Origin: Lingula anatina
Lineage: Eukaryota > Brachiopoda > Lingulata > Lingulida > Lingulidae
NCBI RefSeq assembly: GCF_001039355.2
Contig: NW_019775730.1
Coordinates: forward strand, 135,279 to 168,625
DNA length: 33,347 nucleotides
Reading direction: 5' to 3'
A model generated the notes under the pieces. That model was not told where the DNA came from. It did not search any database and worked only from the letters and a program-made list of their open reading frames with translations. Of this stretch, positions 10,705-20,386 are shown in pieces (the stretch's first letter is position 1; each line of letters starts with the position of its first letter). The position numbers and the translations under genes were made by a program.

Positions 10705-11008
10705 CCCCCGTCACACTAGAGGCAGAATGAACAAGAATGCCGTCGGAAAGACAATTCTTTGTGCATTCCTGGATATTCAAAGAGCATTCTAAAAATTCTG
10801 AGTGCATTTCAAATAGTTTTACCCATTCTTGTGGTTGGCCTGAATGTTAAAAACTTTCGAAGCGCATTCGAAGCGGAAAATTATCGAATGGCATTTGAAT
10901 AGTATTCTAACAGTACTGTGACTGCATTCTTAATATCTCACGGCATTCGGACAACATTCAAAACATTCTGATCACATTCGAGGGATATTCGAACTGGTAC
11001 GCGACTTA
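10705..11008 (+). repeat. Inverted-repeat arm X
   Basis: Begins cccccgtcacactagaggc. It aligns to the reverse complement of 11390-11690 along almost its whole length, with scattered substitutions and a few short indels. Confidence 0.75.
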
Positions 11009-11011
11009 AGG

Positions 11012-11340
11012 CCCCCGTCGCACTTATTCGGAACCAGCAGGAATCAAGGTAGAACCAACCAGAATGAATAAATTGAAAAATTCGTGCCATAATCGGGAGG
11101 GAATTTCAAATTGCAGTCAGAATATTCCGAATGAAATTCATATGCCGTACGAGTATGGTTTGACTGCTGGCCGAATACAGGCAGAAGTATGTAAGAAGAT
11201 GCCTTGAATGATATATGAAGCGAACTCAAATGCAGTCAACTGCTCCCGGTATGGCTGCCAATGATGGTTTGAAATATAAAGAATTCAAACATAATGCAGC
11301 TGAAATACCTAAAATACTTAATTAAAATTACTTTCTAACA
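11012..11340 (+). repeat. Inverted-repeat arm Y
   Basis: Begins cccccgtcgcacttattcgg. It pairs with the arm ending at 12054. Similarity is strong over the terminal ~35 bp and patchy beyond, so the inner limit is approximate. Confidence 0.6.
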
Positions 11341-11389
11341 TGTTTAGAATGTAACACGATGCCCAGAGTGTGTAAATAACGCCACAGGA

Positions 11390-11690
11390 ATGGTAACTGA
11401 TCATAATGTTTCGAATGCTGTCGGAATGCCGTAAGAATATTTAGAATGCAGTCATAGTGCAGTTAGAATACTGCTCAAATGCCATTCGATAAATTTCCTC
11501 TTGGAATGCACTTCGAAAGTTTTTGACATGACAAAAACATTCGAGCCGGCCACAAGAATGGGTAAAAATATTTGGAATGCACTCAGAATTTTTAGAATGT
11601 TTTTAGAATGCTATTCGATTATCCTGGAATGCACAAAGAATTGTATTTCCGACGCCATTTTTGATCATTCCGCCTCTAGTGTGACGGGGA
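11390..11690 (-). repeat. Inverted-repeat arm X'
   Basis: Ends gcctctagtgtgacgggga. It is the partner of arm X. The inner boundary near 11390 is approximate, because similarity fades there. Confidence 0.7.
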
Positions 11691-11739
11691 TTTTATACTC
11701 CGCCAGAATGTTCGAATGTGCCTCGAATGAGCTGAAATA

Positions 11740-12054
11740 TTAATTTTGCCAGCAATCGAACTACACTAGTGCGCCGTTCAAAGTATATTCTAAATATTCT
11801 TACTGCCTTCTTACAGCATTATAAATATTCCTAGGTTTCCAACTACATTCGAACTGCTTTTGAGAGCTACACAGTCGAAAATGCACTCATCATTCCAGGC
11901 GAAATAAAGCGCATTCTGAGTATTCCAACGGTACTCTTACAATAATTAAGGTCAATTTGAAAATTTTCCCCCGAATGTGGTTCGAATTTTAAAAATTATT
12001 CGTTCGGGCTCATTCTTCTTCATTCCTGCTGATTCCGAATAAGTGTGACGGGGG
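11740..12054 (-). repeat. Inverted-repeat arm Y'
   Basis: Ends ccgaataagtgtgacggggg and is followed by TA. It is the partner of arm Y; the inner limit is approximate. Confidence 0.6.
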
Positions 12055-12056
12055 TA

Positions 12057-12696
12057 TTAGCAAGGCTCCGTTTGATAATGTACCTCCATGTATGATAGGA
12101 GACTTTAGAAGATAAGTAAACTTGATCTGAGGTAATTGAATTAAGATTATTGTTTCTTCAAGTCCCCCGTAAAAGAAGTCAACCTTGGCAATATAGTGGC
12201 CAGTTAGTCAAGTAGATATGCTGACGACGTTCATTGCGGTCAGTCACTGTGTGCTGTGCACTCACTTGTGGAATCAACCTCGCAAAATGTGAATGGGAAG
12301 GTAGGCTCATTTGTACTTTAACTGAAAATCTATTAAACTCCGCTGCGTTGACCAGCGCACTTTTGGAAGATTTTTCCGTTAGTGTTCGTTTGATTCATAG
12401 TGGTTTCGTGCTTCGTGGTTGGTAATCGTCTGCTTGACGTAATGGTAATTTTAACAATCCTCCCATTAGCTCCTTCAAACATACAATGTTCCATCTGGTT
12501 CATTGCATTTCCGAGAAAAGTACCAGTCCAAAGTACAGTGTATGGAGCCCGCTGGACCGACGAGAATGAAGTTCTCATTTGATTAATTTGATCAATAATA
12601 CAAAATCTATGTTACAGACTATCATCATATACGTGTAAGTGTCATAATTTATATAACATCAAGCAAGCAATTCTTCATAATATATACTAGAAATGA
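12057..12696. other. Unique DNA between two transposons
   Basis: Opposed short ORFs around 12234-12582 overlap one another and resemble no protein I know. Nothing else stands out. Confidence 0.4.
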
Positions 12697-13001
12697 CCGG
12701 TGTCATGTACCAGAAAGTCCCCCATGTACCAGAAAGTCCCATGTCCTACGGACCCTGGTTTCTGAAATAACGGGTCCCGGACTCTGTATCATGGTAATTG
12801 GATATAATATACCCCCGGACCCTGCATTTAACCGGACCCTACGTTTCATGACAGCTATCACGAAACACAGAGTCCGCCAGTCATACAGAAGAACTGGATA
12901 TAAAAGCTAGGGTCCTACTGTAGAACAGTAGATATTTAATAAAATCTTGATGCAAGTAAATATAATATAAGAAAACAGCGGTGGTTTGCACAACGACCTG
13001 C

Positions 13002-13085
13002 TGGTGTAGTGGACAGCGACACGGGTTATGAGTATCCATTGATAGGAAAGTATGAAGTAATTTAACAATATATCGGTTCGAGGCC
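13002..13085 (+). other. tRNA-like Pol III A and B boxes
   Basis: tggtgtagtgg (13002-13012) fits the A-box pattern with one deviation, and ggttcgaggcc (13075-13085) fits the B-box consensus GGTTCGANNCC exactly. The spacing of ~72 bases is long, and I could not fold good acceptor or T stems, so this is not a working tRNA. It may be a decayed tRNA or SINE head captured inside the transposon, or chance. Confidence 0.3.
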
Positions 13086-13318
13086 AACGCTGGAGTTGAC
13101 TTTATAACGCCTCTATTTTCACTCTTTTGTTTTAAATTTATAGTTAAATATTCAACTTACTGTCCATTTATTGTGTTTAATTCCGCAATAAAATGTGTTA
13201 TACTCGCTTTTGATTACACTTCATACTTTTTTTAATTGAACTTACTTAAATATATTTCACACATATCCCATTGCATTGTGATGCTTAAGACTATATATAC
13301 ACGTGACTTATTTGAATA

Positions 13319-13490
13319 CCACTCGTACATGTGTGTAAGCTAGTGGTGCACAATGAATCGATGCTAAACTGTGCAAAACGTTTCTTTTCTCTAGACTTTA
13401 TGCGTATTTTAGTCTAGAATGACTACCACTCATAAATGTGTGACAGCTTGCGTTATACAGTGCATCAATGCCAAATTGTGCAAAATATGT
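13319..13490 (+). repeat. Diverged direct repeat, 107-bp offset
   Basis: ccactcgtacatgtgtg ... aaactgtgcaaaa at 13319-13379 recurs as ccactcataaatgtgtg ... aaattgtgcaaaa at 13426-13486. The two diverged copies lie in the middle of the 12.7-14.4 kb element. Confidence 0.55.
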
Positions 13491-14695
13491 ATTTTCTGGA
13501 AACTGACGACATTAATTAGTTATTAAATATACATGCTTATGGAGTGTAATTGAAAATGTACTCATTTAATTTTTTTAAACAATTTATATAAAGTTTTAAT
13601 TTAAGTTGCATACCCTAAATTAAAATGAAATCAACCCAAAAGGAATGTATTCCATGTTTCTCAATAACATTAGAAATCTTAATTAAAGTTTTTTCCATTG
13701 TGTATTATATGGACAACAATAAAGCGAGATTGTATCAACAAGAAGGATTTGATATCTACATGTACTTTAAAATATATTTATAATGTGAAACTATGGATTA
13801 TATTTTTCTCATTTTAGACGAAGCACTGGCACAGATGTTTTATCAAGTTTGCATGATGATGGAAATGCGGGTGACAACGGACAACGAGGAGAAAAAACAA
13901 TTACTATACTGATTAATAAAATAAACTTTCTTTTTGTAAAATCAGGAAGTTCACCAAAGGCACTTATGTATTCTGAATAAATTTACATTACTTAAGTTAT
14001 GTTCTTTCTCAATTGCATACAAAAGATAATCCTGCAAATTAAAGTTTATGAAATGCGAACAATGCACGTTTATACTACGCGTTACACTTTAACAGAGGTT
14101 AATAATGTTTTTTTTTTACCTTTAATTCTTATAATTCTTACCTCCATATCAGTTAACATCATGTTCAATTTCATTTTTAAATTGCAAGTTTTAAGTGTGA
14201 GATTTCATTATTGCTCTTCAATGCGGACTTTCAGTATTAAAACGTAGGGTCCTAGGACTTTCCGTACTGAAATAGAGTGTCTAAGGGGACTCTACATTTC
14301 AGAACATAGAGTCCGGGACCCGTTATTTCGAGACAGAGAGTCCGCCTGGACTCTCAGTTTTAAAACACCGGGTCCGCCGGACCCTAGAATGGCAGGACTC
14401 TGTGTTGCTTGACACCGGAAATAACACTTACGTCCAACAGTCGAAGTAATCTGACTTATGCTTTCTCGATTATCGCTTAGTAAAACTGTATTAGCCTTAA
14501 AAAATAACTTATGAGCTATATGATCAATTAAGCCACATAATCTAAGAATGCAAACATGTGTAATGTATCTTATAGAGCCTTTATAATCTGTATTACAAAT
14601 TGGCCGACGAAGTAATCATGGAACATATCAGCTGTGTCTATAAAAGGAGAATAAATCGTGTTTTGACCTAATGACATTTTTTTATAAATATATAA

Positions 14696-14936
14696 GACCC
14701 AATTCCCATACCTAGATCGACCCATCTCCGAGAGGTTTCCCGCTAAATTGCTTTTATCTTAAGCGGTTTAGATGTCTACCACGCCTACTGAATCCGCTAA
14801 GCGAGGTTAATTACCCCCTAACAGCTTCAGTAGGCTTGCCAGACATCAGAGCTGCTTAAACTGAAAGCAATTTAGGGAGAAACCCCTCGGAGATGGGTCG
14901 ATCTTGCCAGATCGATCTAGGTATGGCAATGGGGTC
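14696..14936. mobile_element. Almost fully palindromic MITE, TSD TAA
   Basis: The left half from 14696 (gacccaattcccatacctag) matches the reverse complement of the right half down to 14936 nearly throughout, with the centre near 14810. The right arm carries a 14-base insertion that repeats atcga. The element is flanked by TAA (14693-14695 and 14937-14939). A 3-bp TAA/TTA target duplication is characteristic of PIF/Harbinger transposons, so a Harbinger-type MITE is the best inference. It would form a long hairpin if transcribed. Confidence 0.75.
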
Positions 14937-14939
14937 TAA

Positions 14940-17245
14940 GGCTTTGAAGAACCAATCTTTGTTTATATGGGGAACAGTTATGTTTCCGCATAATTGTAAC
15001 GCGTGGTGTCCTTGGTGTTTTACCCCCAACAAATAACAACTGCACTGAGGCAATAAACAGATAGCACATAAGCCCAGAAATGCAGATGTTCCGTATAACC
15101 CTCGTAACCGGCAAGGAGAGGGACTGTTTTGTGCATTTACATTAGAACATATTCGACCAGTTCATGACTACTTCGAATAGGTTTCATTGAAGGTTGTTTG
15201 TCTTGTACTATCGAGTAATGATGTATTGTGTGCGCGGATATTAAGATAAAAGGAACAAATTCACATAGGGCACTGCAGATGACTGTTAGTATACATGACT
15301 TAAGTTATTCGCTTTTCCTTGCAACACCAGGAAAATGCACTTTCCCCTGAAAAAAAAAATGCAGCAGCATGAATATTAATAACGTTGACACGGGGCCTGC
15401 CAAACATCGACAATATCTTTAAGCAATACTTTATAAATCTTTTGGAAACTGTTAATTTTTTCCATCTCAAAACAACATGCTGGCGAGAGTATGTTTTAAA
15501 CTCATTTAAGACAAACGCAAGTAAATTATGTTGTATTTAGACAAAAGACAACACGGTATGAGTTTGTATAGAAATGAACCAAGATACACGAATAACATGT
15601 CCACTAGATGTGAACTGACAACTCCCCTGAATCACTGAGAGAGGGCGTCGTGATCGTATCAAGAAATGACAACCATAAACATTAAATGCTTTTTTCTAAA
15701 CTGCACCTATCATTTATTTCATATTGTCTAACTTTACAGCGAACTCCACTCACTTCACACACCTTCCTTTCAACGCAGATAGTTTCAGCGTGAATTAAAC
15801 GAAAGATCCCTTCTATCTGATGGAAACAATATTCTTTAAATTAAAGATGCATATGAAGTCATTTTTTTGCCACAAAAGCCAGCCAAATGCCAGCATATAG
15901 TTTCAAGTAAAATAACTAAGAGAATTACCTAAGGGCATTGTTAAGTTTTACCCGAAAAATGATATTTGAACGTTTTTTTCCTGCTAGCTTTCTATGCTGT
16001 ATGTCAATGGGGCAGAAAAGTAGGTCACGAAAGTAGGTTAAATTACTGACCAAAAATTTAAAGAAAGGAGCAGTCTAAAGCTCTTTTATGGCTGATCGAA
16101 TGATTTATTCAGTTTATCCCTAGGCAAGTCGAATTTGTTCGAGTCGTATAAGAAACTAGTAGAAGTGGTTCATATGTGTTACTGGGAATCCACGCTCCAC
16201 CGATGCTCGGTTCGTATGTACCTTTAAGTGTCGTAAGGAAAACAACGTTTCAAGAAAATGTAGGCAATGCAAATCCCGCGTGTAATACCACATAAAACCT
16301 TTGAGGGTTTTTACATCCTTGAAAAGACACAGTGACTTAATTGTCTGGTCTGATCTACAGTATCTGTAGCGTGCTATTTAGCGCCATGTTCACGCCACGT
16401 TCACTTCATTAACAGATCCGACAGATCGGATGTGCAGCAAAGGTCATAGATTCAGTGATCATATTGAAGCAGATGATGAGCAGATGAATATGGCGTTTAC
16501 ATTGGGTAGTCCACGGGACAAGAAGCCTTACCACAGTGTCCAGGACGGCGTACATCGTCCATACTGTCAATACTGAATGATCAGCTTTATATCTTAGTAC
16601 CACAGAAACATTAGGAGTGGGACGGACCGGGTTCAGGGGCATGCTTCATAAATACTGGAAGGCCTATCACTGAGTAATATATATAGGCAGAGATAGATAG
16701 CCCCATGCCACCAATGCAACCTCATGGTACATATGGCTCCTATAGGTACGTTCTGCAGATTATTGCAGAAGTTATATGTATTTAGATATTACCGTTGATT
16801 AATAACATCACTGAACAGGAAAGCACTTCGTTTTAGACTACATACAGTTTGAAAAGACATTCAAGCACTGAGGCCATACTTAAGTTATACCACTGTTAAG
16901 ACATAGTGTAAAACTTAATTAACACTGATCATGATTCATTTTGCCTCGATAGTGTAATGATGTCACTGAGAGTCCATTGCCAGACTCTTCAGCCACACCA
17001 GTGACTGGCTGGCAAACTGAGGAGAGAGAGATCTACAGATAACAAGCCACATTGACGACATGGAGAGCAAGGTAAACATCTGTCAGAATATGTTGTATGG
17101 TAACATCTGGCTCTTTATTCCGTGGCCGCACCCCTATCTAACCCCGGCCCCAGACATTTTTAATGCACAGGTATGTTGAGGGAAATGTGCCCAAATTCCT
17201 GTCTCCTGTTGCCCCCAAAAGATGATTCTAGAAGCCGCACATCGT
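14940..17245. other. Unique DNA, nothing recognised
   Basis: Short ORFs on the minus strand (14856-15114, 16409-16642) have no recognisable family. I see no tandem, inverted or RNA structure that I can support. Confidence 0.45.
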
Positions 17246-17267
17246 TTACAGATCCCCTGATCCCTCA

Positions 17268-17762
17268 GTGAAGTTCAAGTTGTGTTGGGTGGTAACTGCA
17301 CCAGTAACTTGCAGGCGCTGTATGCACGGTGTATTAGGACTGCATATTAGTACATTTAGCACAGTCAAGGTATATGCATGTCGACAGTGGTCTACATGCA
17401 TGGCCAGAAATGTGCAGCATTTACGCGATACGCGAGGGCGCAACAGTACGGCTTTACATGACTCAACTAACCAATCACAGCACAAGAATGGCATCGCACA
17501 CAGACTCTGTGATAAGTGCTCAGCCCATTGTCAAGTAGTGTTAGTTCATGGTAACAAGCGTCTGATATGTGCAGAGAAGTTTATTATTATAATATATATT
17601 GTTCTTATTGTTACATTATTAAATCTAACTCTGTATCCAAGTAGTAACTATACTGTACCAAGTCAGGTACTAATCATGATGATGTACAGAGGTCATATAT
17701 TCCAGAATAAGCCATTACCACTGATTTATAACTTTCATTTTTGTTTAATATGTTATTCATGA
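17268..17762 (+). CDS. Unidentified 164-codon ORF
   Basis: This is the longest open frame in the window. Residues ~1-100 are rich in Cys and His (motifs CRRCMHG, CDKCSAHC), and residues ~104-122 are a hydrophobic stretch (FIIIIYIVLIVTLLNLTLY) that could span a membrane. I recognise no family. There is no obvious Kozak context or promoter, and the second half is AT-rich like the neighbouring non-coding DNA. It is slightly longer than I would expect by chance but may still be chance. Confidence 0.15.
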   Translation: MKFKLCWVVTAPVTCRRCMHGVLGLHISTFSTVKVYACRQWSTCMARNVQHLRDTRGRNSTALHDSTNQSQHKNGIAHRLCDKCSAHCQVVLVHGNKRLICAEKFIIIIYIVLIVTLLNLTLYPSSNYTVPSQVLIMMMYRGHIFQNKPLPLIYNFHFCLICYS

Positions 17763-17769
17763 AAGAGTT

Positions 17770-18510
17770 CATGAAAGATTATTTTAATTTGTTAAATCGT
17801 GATCTTATTCTTTTTATATTCAAATAATTGAATACTGTGGGTAAAATTGGTCTTCCACTTCTTATTTGCATTTTTCCTTTACTACAAGATTATTTTGGAA
17901 CAGTTGCAGCATTAAAATTTTGAATAAATAGCAATCTGAAAGAAGAATTTTGCATAATTATTAAATGATGATAGGAATTTTGGATTAAGAGATTAGTTAA
18001 ATACTGAGTAGTGATATGGTCAGTCAATTTATGTAGAATCTGATAATATGATTGAAAATACTGATTGAATTCTTGGCCTTGCACTGGGCAGTTTTACATT
18101 TGTGCCAAGTGCTCTTTTTGGACTCCATTGTACAGTGGTAAAAAATCTTCAATTGCCATGAAATTTTTTAATCAGACTCTGTATGTTACTGCTATCAGCT
18201 GGTGCTATCGGCAACGAATTAATTTCCCTTTGTTTCTGAGTGAATCTACCGTCTAAAATCACTATTACTGAAAATATTTGCGTTTTGCTGAGGGTAGTCT
18301 AGGCAATATACGGCAAACTTCTTAGTACGTGTGTACAACAGAATTTTTTTTAAAACCCTAGCGATATTTGGTCAGGAGTTGCTTGAAGCATAGCACAGCG
18401 TTGCTGTCTATCGGCAACAGGCCGTTAGTTTGTCAATTCTCACGAATTACCCACGAATCGCGAACCCATTCATTTTTCATTTTCAAGTATGGCAATCTAG
18501 CAACTCATGA
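17770..18510. other. AT-rich DNA upstream of a putative promoter
   Basis: No feature is supported. Base composition becomes more GC-rich from about 18370 towards the NRF1/CRE cluster. Confidence 0.4.
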
Positions 18511-18518
18511 AAAATGCA

Positions 18519-18548
18519 CGCATGCGCAGTGGGCTAGGCGTGACGTCA
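18519..18548. promoter_or_regulatory. NRF1-like site plus perfect CRE
   Basis: cgcatgcgca (18519-18528) is close to the palindromic NRF1 site GCGCATGCGC. tgacgtca (18541-18548) is the full palindromic cAMP-response element, 12 bases further on. Both are typical of TATA-less animal promoters, where they sit within about 100 bp of the transcription start. They stand here in a locally GC-richer patch, 39 bases before a well-placed ATG. Each motif alone could arise by chance; the clustering is what supports the call. Confidence 0.4.
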
Positions 18549-18586
18549 TGCAGTGCATTTCTGGGGATGATGACAAATCCGTTGTG

Positions 18587-18748
18587 ATGGCGGAATCTGA
18601 AAAACCTTTTCAGGAAAAGTGTTGTTTCTGCCGTATGAAGGGGTGCGTCTTGTGTTACGTGTGTGCGTGCGTATGCATGAGCGTGTTTGACGTATATGTA
18701 CGTGCGGGTGAGTGTCTTTGGCACGTGTGTATGTGGTATACATGTGTG
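18587..18748 (+). CDS. Candidate first exon, starts MAESEKPFQEKCCFC
   Basis: The ATG at 18587 has a good Kozak context (gtgATGG) and lies just after the NRF1/CRE cluster. The predicted N-terminus is hydrophilic and then gives CCFCRMKGCVLC, a possible metal-binding cysteine cluster. After about 25 codons the frame runs into GT-rich microsatellite sequence, so the real exon probably ends earlier. A consensus donor gtgagtg begins at 18708, and a weaker one, gtgcgt, begins near 18643. No downstream exon could be assigned. If real, this is the 5' end of a plus-strand gene; the product is unknown. Confidence 0.25.
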
Positions 18749-18760
18749 TGACGTGTGTAA

Positions 18761-18763
<3 letters not shown>

Positions 18764-18792
<29 letters not shown>
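18764..18792. repeat. (TG)n microsatellite
   Basis: A pure TG run of about 14 repeats inside a broader GT-rich stretch (about 18655-18825). Short ORFs on either strand here reflect the repeat, not genes. Confidence 0.95.
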
Positions 18793-18794
<2 letters not shown>

Positions 18795-18869
18795 GTATGT
18801 GATTGTACGTGTGTGCGACGTGTGTATTTTTGAATGCAAGTCAGAGGAAGCACATTCCGTTTGCGAAAT

Positions 18870-19760
18870 CTTTTACATTATAAAACATTGGAGATCTGCT
18901 TCTGTTGGACCCAGGCTGGCTTCTATCCCCCCTTCACTTCGTGGTATTCTAGAGCTGCCAGGGAAAAATAATATGGACTGTTTCTACACCTGCGTATACA
19001 AGTATTACATTTCAGCAAAATCAGCGAATTACATTTCATATTTATGTAACAAAGCTTTCATTAGACGGGCAATCCCGGGATCGATCTTATCGGCAATAAT
19101 AATTATTTTTTCTTCGCAAATTTAAGACAAAGCGCGTCTAGAACTACTTAGGGAGTTTGCTAAACGGCGTAGACATTGTAAAGTAAATGGAGCCCCTGCA
19201 TCAATGTAAAACGAGGATTATTGCGCGTTAGTAGCAATTCTGTCGCAGAAAATCAATTTATTATTGATGAAAAGGAACATTACTCTTGGTACATATAGCC
19301 CTGGTGTCTTATGTGATTGACAGGTGTCACAGTGGCATCACTCGCACGAGGATTCGTGAAGATCAAGCTGGAAGTTGACGGCTTTCTTATTAACTTCTTA
19401 AGTCAATGTATCCGAAACGACCCATCACTCAAGCATCAGATTTAGAAGTGGAGAAAGAATTTGTCTTATTATTTTTATCTACTTTTCGTTTCATCAAATC
19501 GTTGGAAAGACACTCATTATGCTTCTCTGAATGTCATTTGTAGTTGCAAAACTATTATCTCTTATTGGCAATGAGTCCTTGAAAATCTCGAGCGCACCGC
19601 GCATGTGCTGATTTCAATAAAAGAGAGAAGCCATGTGAGGACAAAAACAAAGCGTGGTTTCCGGGGCGATCCTTTATAGCTAAGAGGAAACCGCTTTACG
19701 ACATTTTATTATGTAAGAATAGATTCATACTCTTGATATTTCTTCGTAAAACCACGATCA
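18870..19760. other. Unique DNA, nothing firm
   Basis: An ORF at 18799-19125 begins in the GT tract and has no recognisable domain. No repeat ends were found. Confidence 0.4.
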
Positions 19761-19764
19761 CTTA

Positions 19765-19897
19765 CCCTGAGTGTCAAAGCAACGTAAAAGCTAGCTTGTT
19801 AAATATACCTTGTGATGGAGTCGCTTTTACCGGTATTGCTGATATGGGTTATATATGAAATCAAGATCGAGCTGGCAATACCGGAATCTAGAACCTA
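19765..19897 (+). repeat. Hairpin-forming dispersed repeat, copy 1
   Basis: Bases 19832-19897 are identical over 66 positions to 27953-28018. Upstream, ccctgagtgtca (19765-19776) is also shared, but at a different spacing. The block holds the inverted repeat ccggtattgc (19830-19839) and gcaataccgg (19875-19884) around a 35-base loop that itself contains tgat/atca pairing. I do not recognise it. It may be a conserved domain of a SINE or a small structured RNA; a canonical hammerhead ribozyme core was looked for and is absent. Confidence 0.75.
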
Positions 19898-19899
19898 TA

Positions 19900-20369
19900 A
19901 CTAAGTAAAACGTGTGGGTGTATGTTGACCTAGGAATGGTAGTTAAGAGTTTTTGGACAACCTTGACGAAAATGAACATACAGCGATATGTTATTTATAT
20001 ACCCTTTTAAACGATAGAATATATTCATAATGGCTGAAATGTGAAACCAAGTTAAATAACCCGTTCAACAGAGTAAGCTTGCACTGCAACTGTTTTTTAT
20101 TGGCCAAAAAGACTTGCTATTTTTAAAGTGGCAGTTACGACTTCTAATGGATATCATGTTTACTAGCGAAAGCTTTGAAAGAAGTTATTACCGCATCATC
20201 AGCTGTTGTTGTGGTCTTGAGTTAGCTATTTAATCTGATGCGTCTGTCGTGACGTCGTTTGCGGAAAATTTATATGGCCAGTTTTTATGATGCCAAGCTA
20301 CACCAACACTAGTGATTGTCGCGATCATCAGGATTCCCAAATATTCGTGATAAAACGGTATTTTTGACA
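19900..20369. other. DNA upstream of LINE remnant
   Basis: No feature is recognised; it may include a decayed 5' portion of the LINE that I cannot align by eye. Confidence 0.4.
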
Positions 20370-20386
20370 GACGGTACTTTTTGCAT

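Larger units (their letters stand above)
10705..12054. mobile_element. Interlocked long inverted repeats, order X-Y-X'-Y'
   Basis: Four termini share CCCCGTCRCACT: 10705 and 11012 point right, and 11690 and 12054 point left. The arm starting at 10705 (X, about 300 bp) is highly similar to the reverse complement of the arm ending at 11690 (X'). The arm starting at 11012 (Y) matches the arm ending at 12054 (Y'): their first 20 bases differ at one position, with weaker similarity inside. The pairs therefore interlock instead of nesting. All arms are dense in gaatg/cattc. The outer ends are flanked by TA. No ORF resembles a transposase, so this is a non-autonomous foldback-type DNA transposon or a fusion of two related ones. 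Confidence 0.75.
12697..14418. mobile_element. ~1.7-kb element with ggaccc/ggactct-rich ends
   Basis: The outer ends ccggtgtca (12697-12705) and tgacaccgg (14410-14418) are inverted repeats. A perfect 22-bp inverted pair lies inside them (12764-12785 and 14308-14329; core ataacgggtcccggactct). Both ends, roughly 12710-12875 and 14245-14405, are clusters of short words ggaccc/gggtcc and ggactct/agagtcc separated by 10-20 bases, while the ~1.35-kb middle is plain AT-rich sequence without a transposase. This looks like a non-autonomous DNA transposon with iterated subterminal motifs that could be transposase-binding sites. No target duplication is clear. Confidence 0.65.

Noticed and set aside
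16409-16642. 77-codon minus-strand ORF with membrane-like stretches and a possible donor.
   Set aside because: No recognisable receptor motif and no supporting neighbouring exon.
17051-17085. gacATGGAGAGCAAGgtaaac, a Kozak start directly followed by a donor-like site.
   Set aside because: It would encode a four-residue first exon with no promoter motifs nearby; too little to call.
18497-18853. 118-codon minus-strand ORF rich in Thr and His.
   Set aside because: Direct translation of the GT/CA microsatellite.
19830-19884. Possible hammerhead ribozyme in the 66-bp repeat (contains ctgat and gaaa).
   Set aside because: The required CUGANGA core is not present (the sequence reads ctgatat), and stem III with a cleavage site cannot be placed.
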